This document shows, piece by piece, positions 1 to 6,492 of a DNA stretch of 9,145 nt (position 1 is its first letter; every line of letters starts with the position of its first letter). Source of the stretch: Myxococcales bacterium UBA1660 (lineage in GTDB: Bacteria > Myxococcota_A > Polyangia > Polyangiales > Houyiibacteriaceae); contig DCLA01000038.1 of the NCBI GenBank assembly GCA_002320815.1, positions 1 through 9,145 of the forward strand. Direction: 5' to 3'. A program made the position numbers and the translations under genes. The notes beneath the pieces are model-generated. The model ran no database searches. It was not told the DNA's origin and saw only the letters and a program-made list of their open reading frames with translations.

Positions 1-30
1 CCCAAACGGGCGCCCCTAGCGGGGTGGTTC

Positions 31-1884
31 TCAGCGGCTGCGTCGGGAGAGGAGTCCGAGGGCCAGCAGGAGGGGTAACCAGCCGCTGGGGGCGGGCGCC
101 GTGCGGCAGCTGCAGCCTTCGGTCGGGGTCGGGGAGGGGGCGGTCCCGGCGTCGAGGGGGCCGGCGTCCGGTGTGCTCGCGTCCGGTGCGCCGGCGTCCG
201 TGACGACTCCGGGGCTCGCGTCGCCAATGCGCGAGCCGCAGTGGGCCTCGGGGTCGGCGAGGCGGTAGTCGTCGGCGGGGTCGTCGACGAAGAGGGCCGC
301 GCGCTCGGCGTCGTCTAGCAGGGTCACGTCGACGTCGAAGGTCATCCCGGTGATGTCGGCGGTCGCCTGGGTGAAGTCGGCGCGTCCGATGACGGGCTCG
401 CGGTCGTAGCAGTTCCCCTCGAGCCGCATGCGGGTGTACTCCTCCGGCGCTTCCTGGACGTAGCCGGGCACGAAGTCCCAGAAGGGGTGCTCGGGGCCCA
501 TGTCGCCCAAGAGGTATTCACCGCGGAGCCCGGGCCAGGACCCCTCCTCCCACCAGGCGAAGGAGTTGCGGACGATCACCACCGGCGGGCCGCCGTCGAC
601 TACCAGGTTGTCGCGCACCACCGTGCCCCAGCCGGTCCGAAAGCTCAGGCCGCCGCCCGCTCGGACGATGGTGTTGTTCGCGACCTCCGAATGCGCGCCG
701 TTCCCCGTCATCTTCAAGTAGGTCTGCAGTGGACCGTTGGTCTGCGCGCGCCCGAGCGCGACCCCTGCATTGGCGGCGTCGTAGACGATGTTGTTCCGCA
801 CCACGGTCTCGCGGAATGGCGAGAAGATGCCGTAGTCCACGTCGTGGACCACGTTGCTCAGGAACCAGTAGGGCCCGCGGGAGTTGTTCTTCAGTCCGAG
901 GCCGTAGTGGCAGTCGTGGACGTGGTTGCCGACGACGTATGCGTGCCCATCGGGGCGGAGGAGACTCGCCTCCCAGTCGGCCCGGCTCGCGTCGTGCCCC
1001 GCCTCGGGCGTCTCGCTGTCGTAGCTCAGGCGAGTCACGGAGTAGTAGCAGCCGCCGTTCACGAAGCCGCGGTCGAGGAGCGCGTCGGTCTCGCGGTCGA
1101 TGGTGCCCACGTGGTGCAAGTGGTTGCCGGCGACGACGTTCTGGGTCCGCCCGCCGCTCGCCTGCATCACGATGAGCGCATCGTTGTCCCGGCCATCGGT
1201 GTCCGCGTGGTGCAGATGGAGCTCACGCAGCGTCGTGTGAAATCCGTTGACGCCGATCCCCCGCCGGTGGACTCGGCGCAGCTCGAAGCGCTCGAGGGTC
1301 CAGTGCCGGTGTGCCACCACGAAGGCGGTCGAGCTCCAGTCGCCGCGGTTCTGGTACGCGAAGTCGAGTACGGCCGTCTCGCCAGCGGCGTAGGCGTCGG
1401 GCTCGGTGCGGATGACGATGGGTCGGCCGGGCTCGCCGGCGTGCTCAGTCTTCAACCGCGAGCTGCCGTGACCGTAGGTGTCGCGGATGGCCGACATGTC
1501 GTAGACGCCGGGGGCCAGGTGGATCGCCGTCCCGGCTTCCGCGTTCGCGACGACGTGGATCAGGTCGCGCCGGGGGCGCGCCGCCGAGCCATCGCCGTCC
1601 TCGCCGGGGAGGGGAGCGACGTGCACCACTCGCTCGGGCGGAAGGTCGACCCGACCCGCGAGGAGCTCCGCTAGGAGCGCGGCGTCCTCGGGGGCCGGTC
1701 GGTGCTCGGCCTGGGCGTGGGCCCTCCCTGGCCCCCCGAACGAGCCCGGCCCGCCAACGAGACCCCCGAGCCAGCCCGCGGCCAGGAGCGCCAAGGCGCC
1801 CCGCCGACGTCCGAGCAGGGGTCTTCGATGCGTGGGGGAGGTGGGGTTCGCCACGCCGATCGCCGATGAATCTCTTCGATGCAT
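31..1884 (-). CDS. Secreted right-handed beta-helix protein with MYXO-CTERM tail
   Basis: A 617-residue exported protein. The N-terminus has a long Arg-rich n-region (including GRRRG at 25-29), a hydrophobic core at about 29-45 and a likely signal peptidase I site after AHA (55-57). Export could be Sec, or Tat given the paired arginines. Residues 98-130 hold the GDGS...PGVY pattern that opens many pectate-lyase-like beta-helix proteins. Degenerate PbH1-type rungs follow at about 250-440, such as VVGNHVHD, FLSNVVHD, VVRNNIVYD and VANNTIV. Next come a Thr/Pro/Asp/Ala linker (563-589) and the tail GCSC (590-593), a hydrophobic stretch (602-612) and terminal SRRSR. In this family, MYXO-CTERM tails are processed and sort proteins to the cell surface. 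The ATG at 1884 is the first start that leaves an intact signal peptide. It lies downstream of a second beta-helix gene, probably with its own promoter. The fold is clear, but no catalytic residues or substrate can be named: lyase, other glycan-active enzyme and adhesin are all possible. Confidence 0.9.
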   Translation of the reverse strand: MHRRDSSAIGVANPTSPTHRRPLLGRRRGALALLAAGWLGGLVGGPGSFGGPGRAHAQAEHRPAPEDAALLAELLAGRVDLPPERVVHVAPLPGEDGDGSAARPRRDLIHVVANAEAGTAIHLAPGVYDMSAIRDTYGHGSSRLKTEHAGEPGRPIVIRTEPDAYAAGETAVLDFAYQNRGDWSSTAFVVAHRHWTLERFELRRVHRRGIGVNGFHTTLRELHLHHADTDGRDNDALIVMQASGGRTQNVVAGNHLHHVGTIDRETDALLDRGFVNGGCYYSVTRLSYDSETPEAGHDASRADWEASLLRPDGHAYVVGNHVHDCHYGLGLKNNSRGPYWFLSNVVHDVDYGIFSPFRETVVRNNIVYDAANAGVALGRAQTNGPLQTYLKMTGNGAHSEVANNTIVRAGGGLSFRTGWGTVVRDNLVVDGGPPVVIVRNSFAWWEEGSWPGLRGEYLLGDMGPEHPFWDFVPGYVQEAPEEYTRMRLEGNCYDREPVIGRADFTQATADITGMTFDVDVTLLDDAERAALFVDDPADDYRLADPEAHCGSRIGDASPGVVTDAGAPDASTPDAGPLDAGTAPSPTPTEGCSCRTAPAPSGWLPLLLALGLLSRRSR

Positions 1885-1896
1885 GCGGGGAGACTA
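1885..1896 (-). promoter_or_regulatory. Candidate -10 element of the MYXO-CTERM beta-helix gene
   Basis: On the minus strand, TAGTCT (1896-1891) fits the TANNNT -10 pattern and ends 6 bases before the ATG at 1884. No -35 match is convincing at 16-18 bases, and no Shine-Dalgarno sequence is present. If used, transcription would begin at or within a few bases of the start codon. This is a pattern match only. Confidence 0.4.
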
Positions 1897-1904
1897 GGGA
1901 GCCC

Positions 1905-1970
1905 GGCGGGGCGCGGCGACGGGCGGCTCCTGATCGCCGCTGAGCTGTCGCCCTCGCGCGGCGCCCCGCC
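1905..1970. repeat. Large nested inverted repeat between the two beta-helix genes
   Basis: The outer arms GGCGGGGCGC (1905-1914) and GCGCCCCGCC (1961-1970) are a perfect 10-base inverted repeat. Inside them GGCGAC (1915-1920) pairs with GTCGCC (1947-1952), and GCGGC (1923-1927) with GCCGC (1936-1940), leaving an 8-base loop (1928-1935) and an 8-base bulge (1953-1960). The structure begins 2 bases after the stop codon of the upstream gene and occupies most of the gap. No T-tract follows on the minus strand, so a classical intrinsic terminator is not supported. It could be a 3'-end-protecting or attenuating hairpin. Confidence 0.6.
1930..1947 (-). promoter_or_regulatory. Shared upstream motif, copy 1 (candidate regulator site)
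   Basis: Plus-strand pattern CTGATCNNCGCTGAGCNG. It is identical at 15 of 18 positions to the copy at 3689-3706. It starts 45 bases upstream of the ATG at 1884 and 33 bases upstream of the candidate -10. It lies in the central part of the inverted repeat at 1905-1970, so part of its sequence may reflect base pairing rather than protein binding. Confidence 0.35.
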
Positions 1971-1972
1971 AA

Positions 1973-3652
1973 TCAGCGGATCTCGGCGCCGTGGGTGCCG
2001 AGGTGGGTATCCCGCGCGGCCCCCGTCAGCTCGCCGGTCGCGTCGTCGAAGGGGCTCGCTTCGTCGCCCGCCACGATCAGGTTGTCGCCCTCGCGCATGG
2101 CGGCCGCCCGCCCGGCGCTTCCGTGCACCACGTTGCCCTCGGCCCCTACCTCGTAGATCTCTTCCGCCCAGAAGGCGACGTCACCCCAGATCGAGTTCCG
2201 ATACACCCAGACCGGGTCGCGCGCTTCGTCCCCGATGGCCGACCGACCCACCGAGACGGCGTACTGCGCCGGACCGTCGACCTCGGGGATACGGACGCGG
2301 TTGTAGGCGAGCTCCACGTGGCCCGGCACGTGGGAGGCGTCGTAGCTGTCCGACAGCCCCGCTACGAGCCCATACCCCGGCCCGATGACTTCCCGGGCGA
2401 CGGCCCAGAGGTCGTTGTTCCGCTGGGTCTCGTGGTCGACGTTCGCCTTGTCCCCGAAGGTGTGGGTCCCGTGCCAGTCCACCACCGTGTTCCCCTCGTA
2501 GACCACGTAGCTCACGCACGAGATCGACACCGGCCGGGGCCCGTTGCCCGAGCGGGGGCCGCCCGGCCCGAAGCGGTTGTTCACGAAGGCCCAGTGATGT
2601 CCGCGTCGCTCTCCGCTCGACGGGCGCCAGACGAACGCCGGGTTGTCGTTGCCGAGGGCGCCCGGCTCGATGTCCTCCGCGCTGACCTCGAAGAGGATGA
2701 CCCGGTCCTGGTTTCGTCCGCCGTAGAACGAGATCGTGCGCGCGTTGTTGACCTCGCCGCCACCGGGTTGAACGACTCTACTCCCCACGAAGCGGAGCCC
2801 GATGAAGGAGATGTCCGTGGTGCCCGCCCAGAAGGTCCAGCTCGCGCGGGTGGCGTCCAGGGTCGCCGTCTCGCCGGGGAACCCGATGTAGCTCATCGGC
2901 TTCTTGCCGACCTCCATCCGCAGGTTCTCGTTGCCGTCCTGGCCGATGGGCGTGTAGGAGCCCTCGCGGAAGACCACGATGCGGTCGGCGAAGGTGTCGT
3001 CACCCGGGTCTCCGCGGTACCAGTCGGCCACGTCGCGCATGGGCGCGTCGAGGGTGCCGGGGTTCGCCGGTGTGCCCTCCGGGCTCAGGAAGAGGAAGCG
3101 CCCGCCGTCCACGGTGACCGTCCACCGGGCCTCCACGCTGGCGCCTTCCTGGTCGGTCACCCGGACCACGAACTCGGTAGTCGTGCCCTCCAAGGCTTCC
3201 CCCGGAGTCCAGCGCACCACGCCATAATCGGGCCCCGAGCGCTGCACCCCATCGACGGTGTCGAGCTGGGCCCCGATGGTCGCGCCCGACGGGCCTTCGA
3301 CGAGCTCGTAGTGGAAGGGCCAGGCGCCGCCTTGCACGACGCCCGCGGGGATCCGGTACTCCATGCCGGGATGGGCCCAGCGATGGCGGGCGTGGGTCGC
3401 GGTCTCGGCGTCGGGGCGGGGGTAGACCAGCGTCATGGGCATCACGGCCGGGTGGAAGTGGCCGGGTTCCAACTGCCATTCCCCCGGCGGCCCCGCATCG
3501 GGGAGAGCGGCGTCCGCTCCGCCATCGTTGCTCCGGCCGCCCGCGTCCCGGTCGGAGGCGGTCGCGTCGGGGCGGCCCCCGTCGGGGGCGTTGGGGGACG
3601 CATCACCGCAGGCGATCACGACGACCAGGGAGACGAAACGTACGAAGCGCAT
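1973..3652 (-). CDS. Lipoprotein with Ig-like and beta-helix (pectate-lyase-like) domains
   Basis: A 559-residue predicted lipoprotein. The start is MRFVRF: Arg2 and Arg5, hydrophobic residues 6-14, and a lipobox VIAC with the lipidated Cys at 15. The open frame extends upstream to 3910, but that stretch is Arg/Pro-rich, runs into the divergent gene and would bury the signal peptide, so ATG at 3652 is chosen. Residues 18-57 are an Asp/Ala/Gly/Pro-rich linker typical of myxobacterial surface lipoproteins. Residues 97-183 resemble a putative-Ig (He_PIG-like) module, with a VRWTPGEA segment and FVVRVTDQEG. From 190, GTPANPGTLDAP begins a parallel beta-helix; rungs such as ISFIGLRFVGS, HWAFVNNRFG, YVVYEGNTVVD and VELAYNRVRI are visible up to about 510. 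No catalytic set is recognised. It is probably anchored in the outer membrane, possibly exposed, and paired with the MYXO-CTERM beta-helix protein just downstream. The domain types are fairly secure; the function is unknown. Confidence 0.88.
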   Translation of the reverse strand: MRFVRFVSLVVVIACGDASPNAPDGGRPDATASDRDAGGRSNDGGADAALPDAGPPGEWQLEPGHFHPAVMPMTLVYPRPDAETATHARHRWAHPGMEYRIPAGVVQGGAWPFHYELVEGPSGATIGAQLDTVDGVQRSGPDYGVVRWTPGEALEGTTTEFVVRVTDQEGASVEARWTVTVDGGRFLFLSPEGTPANPGTLDAPMRDVADWYRGDPGDDTFADRIVVFREGSYTPIGQDGNENLRMEVGKKPMSYIGFPGETATLDATRASWTFWAGTTDISFIGLRFVGSRVVQPGGGEVNNARTISFYGGRNQDRVILFEVSAEDIEPGALGNDNPAFVWRPSSGERRGHHWAFVNNRFGPGGPRSGNGPRPVSISCVSYVVYEGNTVVDWHGTHTFGDKANVDHETQRNNDLWAVAREVIGPGYGLVAGLSDSYDASHVPGHVELAYNRVRIPEVDGPAQYAVSVGRSAIGDEARDPVWVYRNSIWGDVAFWAEEIYEVGAEGNVVHGSAGRAAAMREGDNLIVAGDEASPFDDATGELTGAARDTHLGTHGAEIR

Positions 3653-3665
3653 GGGGAGAGGACTA
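3653..3665 (-). promoter_or_regulatory. Candidate -10 element of the beta-helix lipoprotein gene
   Basis: On the minus strand, TAGTCC (3665-3660) ends 7 bases before the ATG at 3652. The surrounding sequence, CTAGTC followed by a C/T-rich run to the ATG, closely resembles that in front of the other beta-helix gene (CTAGTC then CTCC...). The match to TANNNT is imperfect at the last base. There is no Shine-Dalgarno sequence in the pyrimidine-rich leader. Confidence 0.35.
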
Positions 3666-3688
3666 GCTGCGCCCACCGCCGATCGACA

Positions 3689-3706
3689 CTGATCTTCGCT
3701 GAGCGG
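3689..3706 (-). promoter_or_regulatory. Shared upstream motif, copy 2 (candidate regulator site)
   Basis: Same pattern as 1930-1947, 15 of 18 bases identical. It lies 36 bases upstream of the ATG at 3652 and 23 bases upstream of the candidate -10, one helical turn closer than copy 1. It sits between the divergent genes, so it could also affect the plus-strand gene at 3778. Confidence 0.35.
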
Positions 3707-3734
3707 CTGCGCGTCGCGCTGAGGCCTGCTGAGC
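3698..3734. repeat. Three phased GCTGAG repeats in the divergent promoter region
   Basis: GCTGAG occurs at 3698-3703, 3718-3723 and 3728-3733, with offsets of 20 and 10 bases, so all three lie on one face of the helix. The first and third extend to GCTGAGC, a short dyad (GCT-N-AGC). The first copy is part of the shared motif at 3689-3706. A cooperative DNA-binding protein is possible, but short G/C-rich repeats also arise by chance. Confidence 0.3.
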
Positions 3735-3749
3735 CGGGGGCGGCTTCCG

Positions 3750-3777
3750 CGGGTGGACCCGTGTATCTTTAGGTCGC
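3750..3777 (+). promoter_or_regulatory. Candidate promoter and short palindrome before the FnIII lipoprotein gene
   Basis: TATCTT (3764-3769) fits TANNNT and ends 8 bases before the GTG at 3778, so the transcript would have almost no leader. Just upstream is CGGGTGGACCCG (3750-3761), 5-base arms around GG, in the spacer where a repressor could block polymerase. No -35 hexamer is evident. A minimal AGG (3771-3773) is the only Shine-Dalgarno-like sequence. Confidence 0.4.
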
Positions 3778-4848
3778 GTGCTTCTCCTTCGCGTCCTCCT
3801 GTCAGTTGCCCTCGCGGGCACCTCGGCGTGTGTCCTCGAGCCGCTCTCGCTCGAGGGCGCGAGTTGTCCCTGCGCGCCCGGTTGGATCTGCGATCCGGCC
3901 ACCGACACATGCGTTCAGGGGAGTCTCGGACGCTGCTCCGCCGAGGGGTCCCTCACCCTCACGGACCTGCGAACCGAGTGGGTCACTGCCAGCCAGGCAC
4001 GGCTCGTCTGGGACGCCGAAGGCTTGGAAGAGCTCTTCGAGTACGAGGTGGAGATCGCAGCCTCCGAGGAAGCGCTCCTCGCGGGTGAGCTCCTCGCTGT
4101 CGTGACCAGTCACGAGAACCCCGAGCTGGCCCGCAATCGCCTCCTCAACGCGAACGGCGGTGATCCAGTGGTCGCCACCACCCTCACCGGGCTGGACCCC
4201 GACACCACCTACCGAGCTCGCGTCGTCGCCGAGGACACCGGGGGCATCTTCAGCTGTTCGCCGACCGTGGGCTTGCGGACGGATCCCGAGCCCAGCCGGG
4301 AGACTCCGCTGACCGCCGAGACCCGGGACGGAGCCCGGCCGCGCCCCACCTGCGTGACCTACGAGGACGACCCCGACGGGGCGGCGAGCGGGGACCGGTA
4401 CTGGCAGTGGGTCGCTCGCTGCGCCGACACCGCCGACGGCCCCTTGTCGGTCTGCGTCGATCCCGCGGAGGTCGCGCCTACCTGTTGGGAGAACATCCGG
4501 ATCGAGAGCCTGAGCTACGACTTCGCGCTCTCCGACGGTCGCTTCCAGGGGGCCTTCCTGGAACTCTCGGTGGCCATCGAGGGGTCGGAGCACGGCTACT
4601 GGGCCCAGATCGGCGTGAGCACCGTCGACGAGGCGGGTACCGGACAGGCCTTCTACTCGCGGGGCGGCCTCACCCTCGCCGCCGATGGCGAGTACCACCG
4701 CTACCAATTCCCGCTCCGCGAGATGGGGGGCCCCGGCGGCGGCCTCGATGCCGCCGCGCTGAACCGGGGCCTGCGCTCCTTCCGGGTGGGCACCGAGTGG
4801 GAGACCGGGGCCGTCATCCGCATCGACGACGCCGCGATCCGCTGGTGA
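3778..4848 (+). CDS. Predicted lipoprotein with FnIII-like and C-terminal beta-sandwich domains
   Basis: A 356-residue exported protein starting at GTG. No other standard start in frame gives a signal peptide. Residues 1-17 form one, with Arg5 and hydrophobic 6-14, ending TSAC; Cys18 is the likely lipidated residue, though Thr at -3 is not ideal. A Cys-rich segment follows, CPCAPGWICDPATDTC (30-45), a pattern I associate with myxobacterial surface lipoproteins. Residues 59-167 look like a fibronectin type III module, with LTDLRTEWVTASQARLVW and, at the end, LTGLDPDTTYRARVVAED. Residues 190-356 form a separate domain with alternating beta-strands and the ending IRIDDAAIRW, as in jelly-roll carbohydrate-binding modules. 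I do not recognise its family. The gene is divergent from the beta-helix lipoprotein and convergent with the kinase. A glycan-binding or adhesive surface role is an inference from the domains and context. Confidence 0.87.
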   Translation: MLLLRVLLSVALAGTSACVLEPLSLEGASCPCAPGWICDPATDTCVQGSLGRCSAEGSLTLTDLRTEWVTASQARLVWDAEGLEELFEYEVEIAASEEALLAGELLAVVTSHENPELARNRLLNANGGDPVVATTLTGLDPDTTYRARVVAEDTGGIFSCSPTVGLRTDPEPSRETPLTAETRDGARPRPTCVTYEDDPDGAASGDRYWQWVARCADTADGPLSVCVDPAEVAPTCWENIRIESLSYDFALSDGRFQGAFLELSVAIEGSEHGYWAQIGVSTVDEAGTGQAFYSRGGLTLAADGEYHRYQFPLREMGGPGGGLDAAALNRGLRSFRVGTEWETGAVIRIDDAAIRW

Positions 4849-4853
4849 CGGGG

Positions 4854-6464
4854 TCAGTTGAACCGGGGGAAGGCCGTCATGGCGGCCGGCTCCGCCGCCT
4901 CCGGGGCCGCCGGCGTCGCGCGTTGACGCCGCCGGGGCTCCCGCTGCAGCGAGAGCCGCAGTCGTTGGTCCACGTCCGGCACGAGGGGGACCGCGAGGGG
5001 TCGGTAGCCCGACCGGCGCAGTACGAGCTCCACGGGGGCCTCGCCCGCCTCGAGGTCGATGGACGTCGGGGTGGTCCCGAGCTCTTCGCCGGCCAGGACC
5101 ACGGCGGCTCCGCTGGGGTCGCTCTCCACGCTCACGTGGACCGTGGTGGGAACCTCTTCGGGGCGCACCTCGGGGGCCACGGTCGAGGTCAGGGCCGGGG
5201 AGGGCGCGCTCGGCGCCGGGAGGGAGCTCGCGGTGTCCGGCGCGGCCTCGGCGCCGAAGACCTGGAGCGCGCCGACGGCCCCCACGACCAGCGCCCCCAG
5301 CCCGGCCACGATCCAGGGAGTCGCCGACCGCCGCGGCTCCGCCAGGGGTTGCTGCTCCGCATTGGTCCGAGGCACGGCCGTGGTCTGCGGCACCGCGGCG
5401 ACCGTCACGGCCACGTCGGTCAGGAGGACCGAGGGGATCTCGACCTCGGTGTCCACCTCGGGTTCGGGCGGCGACGGCGGCGCCGCGCCCACGGAGACCT
5501 GCCGGAGCATCTCGCGCTTCTCCGCGATGCGGTCGGCGAAGAGGCGCTCCATGTGGGCCGCGAGCGCCTCTTCGGGCCGGGGCGGGCCCCCGATCGCCTG
5601 CTGCACGTCGAGGAGCTCGCGCCGGAACTCGTCCACGTCGGCGTGGCGGTCGTCCCGGTCCCGGGCGAGCGCCTTCAGGCACACCCGCTCCAGCGCGGCC
5701 GGGTAGTCCGGGACCAGGCTGCTCGGGGGCGGGATGGGATCGTCCTGGACCGCCCGCAGGCTGGCCAGGGGCGAGGCGCGTCGGAAGAGCGCGTGACCGG
5801 TGGTGAGCTCGTAGAGGACCACCGCGAGCGAGAAGAGATCGCTCCGCTGGTCCAGGCTCTCGCCGCGCGCTTGCTCCGGCGACATGTAGCGGACTTTGCC
5901 CTTCAGGGATCCCGCCTCGGTGGAGGTGATCCGGTCGCTGGCCTTGGCGATGCCGAAGTCCATGACCTTTACGCCCCCGCGGTAGGTCACGAAGAGGTTC
6001 TGCGGCGAGATGTCGCGATGCACGATCCCCAGCGGCTGCCCGTCCCGGTCGGTCATCTGGTGCGCGGCGTGCAGGCCCGCGGCGGCCGAGGCCACGATGT
6101 GGATCGACTCCGCGGGCTCGAGGAGGTCCGCGCGCGAGCGCGCCCGCCGCTGCAGGCTCGCCAGGGACTCGCCCTCCAGGTACTCCATGACCAGGTAGAG
6201 CTGCTCCCCGTCGTCGCCCAGCTCCTGGTGCTGGACCACGTTCGGGTGATGGATCCGCGCCGCGATGCGGGCCTCGTCCAGGAACATCTCCACGAACTGC
6301 CGTTCGTCGGCGTAGCTCGGCAGGATCCGCTTGATGACCACGCTGCGCTCGAAGCCGCTGGGGCCGGTCAGGCGACCGAGGAGGATCTCGGCCATGCCGC
6401 CGCGGGCGAGGCGGCACACCACCTCGTAGCGACCGACCTGCTCCCTGTCCTCGGCGATGGGCAT
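4854..6464 (-). CDS. Transmembrane Ser/Thr protein kinase with C-terminal PEGA domain
   Basis: A 536-residue Hanks-type kinase that phosphorylates protein Ser/Thr residues from the inner membrane. The catalytic domain spans about 13-285: Gly-rich loop LARGGMAEILLG (19-30), ATP-binding Lys45 in VVIK, helix-C Glu64, catalytic HRDISPQN (149-156) with Asp151 and Asn156, DFG at 169-171, SPE at 195-197 and the subdomain IX Asp in SDLFSL (209-214). All core catalytic residues are present. The usual Lys two residues after HRD is Ser153, as in many myxobacterial kinases. The activation loop holds Thr180, Ser181, Thr182 and Ser186. After a Pro/Thr-rich linker comes one membrane helix (about 383-404), then a PEGA domain (about 441-508) with SDPSGAAVVLAGEELGTTP. 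PEGA should lie in the periplasm and could sense or bind an envelope component. The gene shares its promoter region with the divergent TPR gene. The ATG at 6464 has no Shine-Dalgarno sequence. Confidence 0.95.
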   Translation of the reverse strand: MPIAEDREQVGRYEVVCRLARGGMAEILLGRLTGPSGFERSVVIKRILPSYADERQFVEMFLDEARIAARIHHPNVVQHQELGDDGEQLYLVMEYLEGESLASLQRRARSRADLLEPAESIHIVASAAAGLHAAHQMTDRDGQPLGIVHRDISPQNLFVTYRGGVKVMDFGIAKASDRITSTEAGSLKGKVRYMSPEQARGESLDQRSDLFSLAVVLYELTTGHALFRRASPLASLRAVQDDPIPPPSSLVPDYPAALERVCLKALARDRDDRHADVDEFRRELLDVQQAIGGPPRPEEALAAHMERLFADRIAEKREMLRQVSVGAAPPSPPEPEVDTEVEIPSVLLTDVAVTVAAVPQTTAVPRTNAEQQPLAEPRRSATPWIVAGLGALVVGAVGALQVFGAEAAPDTASSLPAPSAPSPALTSTVAPEVRPEEVPTTVHVSVESDPSGAAVVLAGEELGTTPTSIDLEAGEAPVELVLRRSGYRPLAVPLVPDVDQRLRLSLQREPRRRQRATPAAPEAAEPAAMTAFPRFN

Positions 6465-6492
6465 CGGGGGTCGCAGGATATACCATCACTGC
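6458..6492. promoter_or_regulatory. Compact divergent promoter of the kinase and TPR genes
   Basis: Only 28 bases separate the kinase ATG (6464) from the TPR-gene GTG (6493). Plus strand: TGGGCA (6458-6463) is a 4/6 match to the -35 consensus, 17 bases before TACCAT (6481-6486), which ends 6 bases before the GTG. Minus strand: TATCCT (6480-6475), or overlapping TATATC (6482-6477), lies 10-12 bases before the ATG. The self-complementary TATA at 6479-6482 belongs to the -10 candidates of both directions. Neither start has a Shine-Dalgarno sequence. Confidence 0.5.

Noticed and set aside
1..30. Possible terminator downstream of the MYXO-CTERM gene (minus strand CCCCGCTAGGGG, then TTT further on)
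   Set aside because: The stem is only 4 base pairs and the T-run is short and separated from it; not enough to call. Nothing else is seen in these 30 bases.
487..1674. A 395-codon plus-strand open frame inside the MYXO-CTERM gene
   Set aside because: It is antisense to a gene with signal peptide, beta-helix rungs and sorting tail; the translation is Val/His/Arg-rich and featureless.
1991..3772. A 593-codon plus-strand open frame opposite the beta-helix lipoprotein
   Set aside because: It is a codon-register mirror of the real gene, rich in Val/His/Asp/Gly/Arg, with no domain pattern.
3653..3910. N-terminal extension of the beta-helix lipoprotein to an ATG at 3910
   Set aside because: It would overlap the divergent gene and place 86 Arg/Pro-rich residues before an intact lipoprotein signal peptide.
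4881..4911. Hairpin GGCGGCC/GGCCGCC near the kinase 3' end
   Set aside because: It lies within the Ala/Pro/Glu codons of the kinase tail and has no T-tract; such repeats are common in Ala-rich G/C-rich coding DNA.
6457..6492. Upstream ATG start for the TPR protein
   Set aside because: It overlaps the kinase start, precedes the TATA element and disrupts the signal peptide; GTG 6493 fits better.
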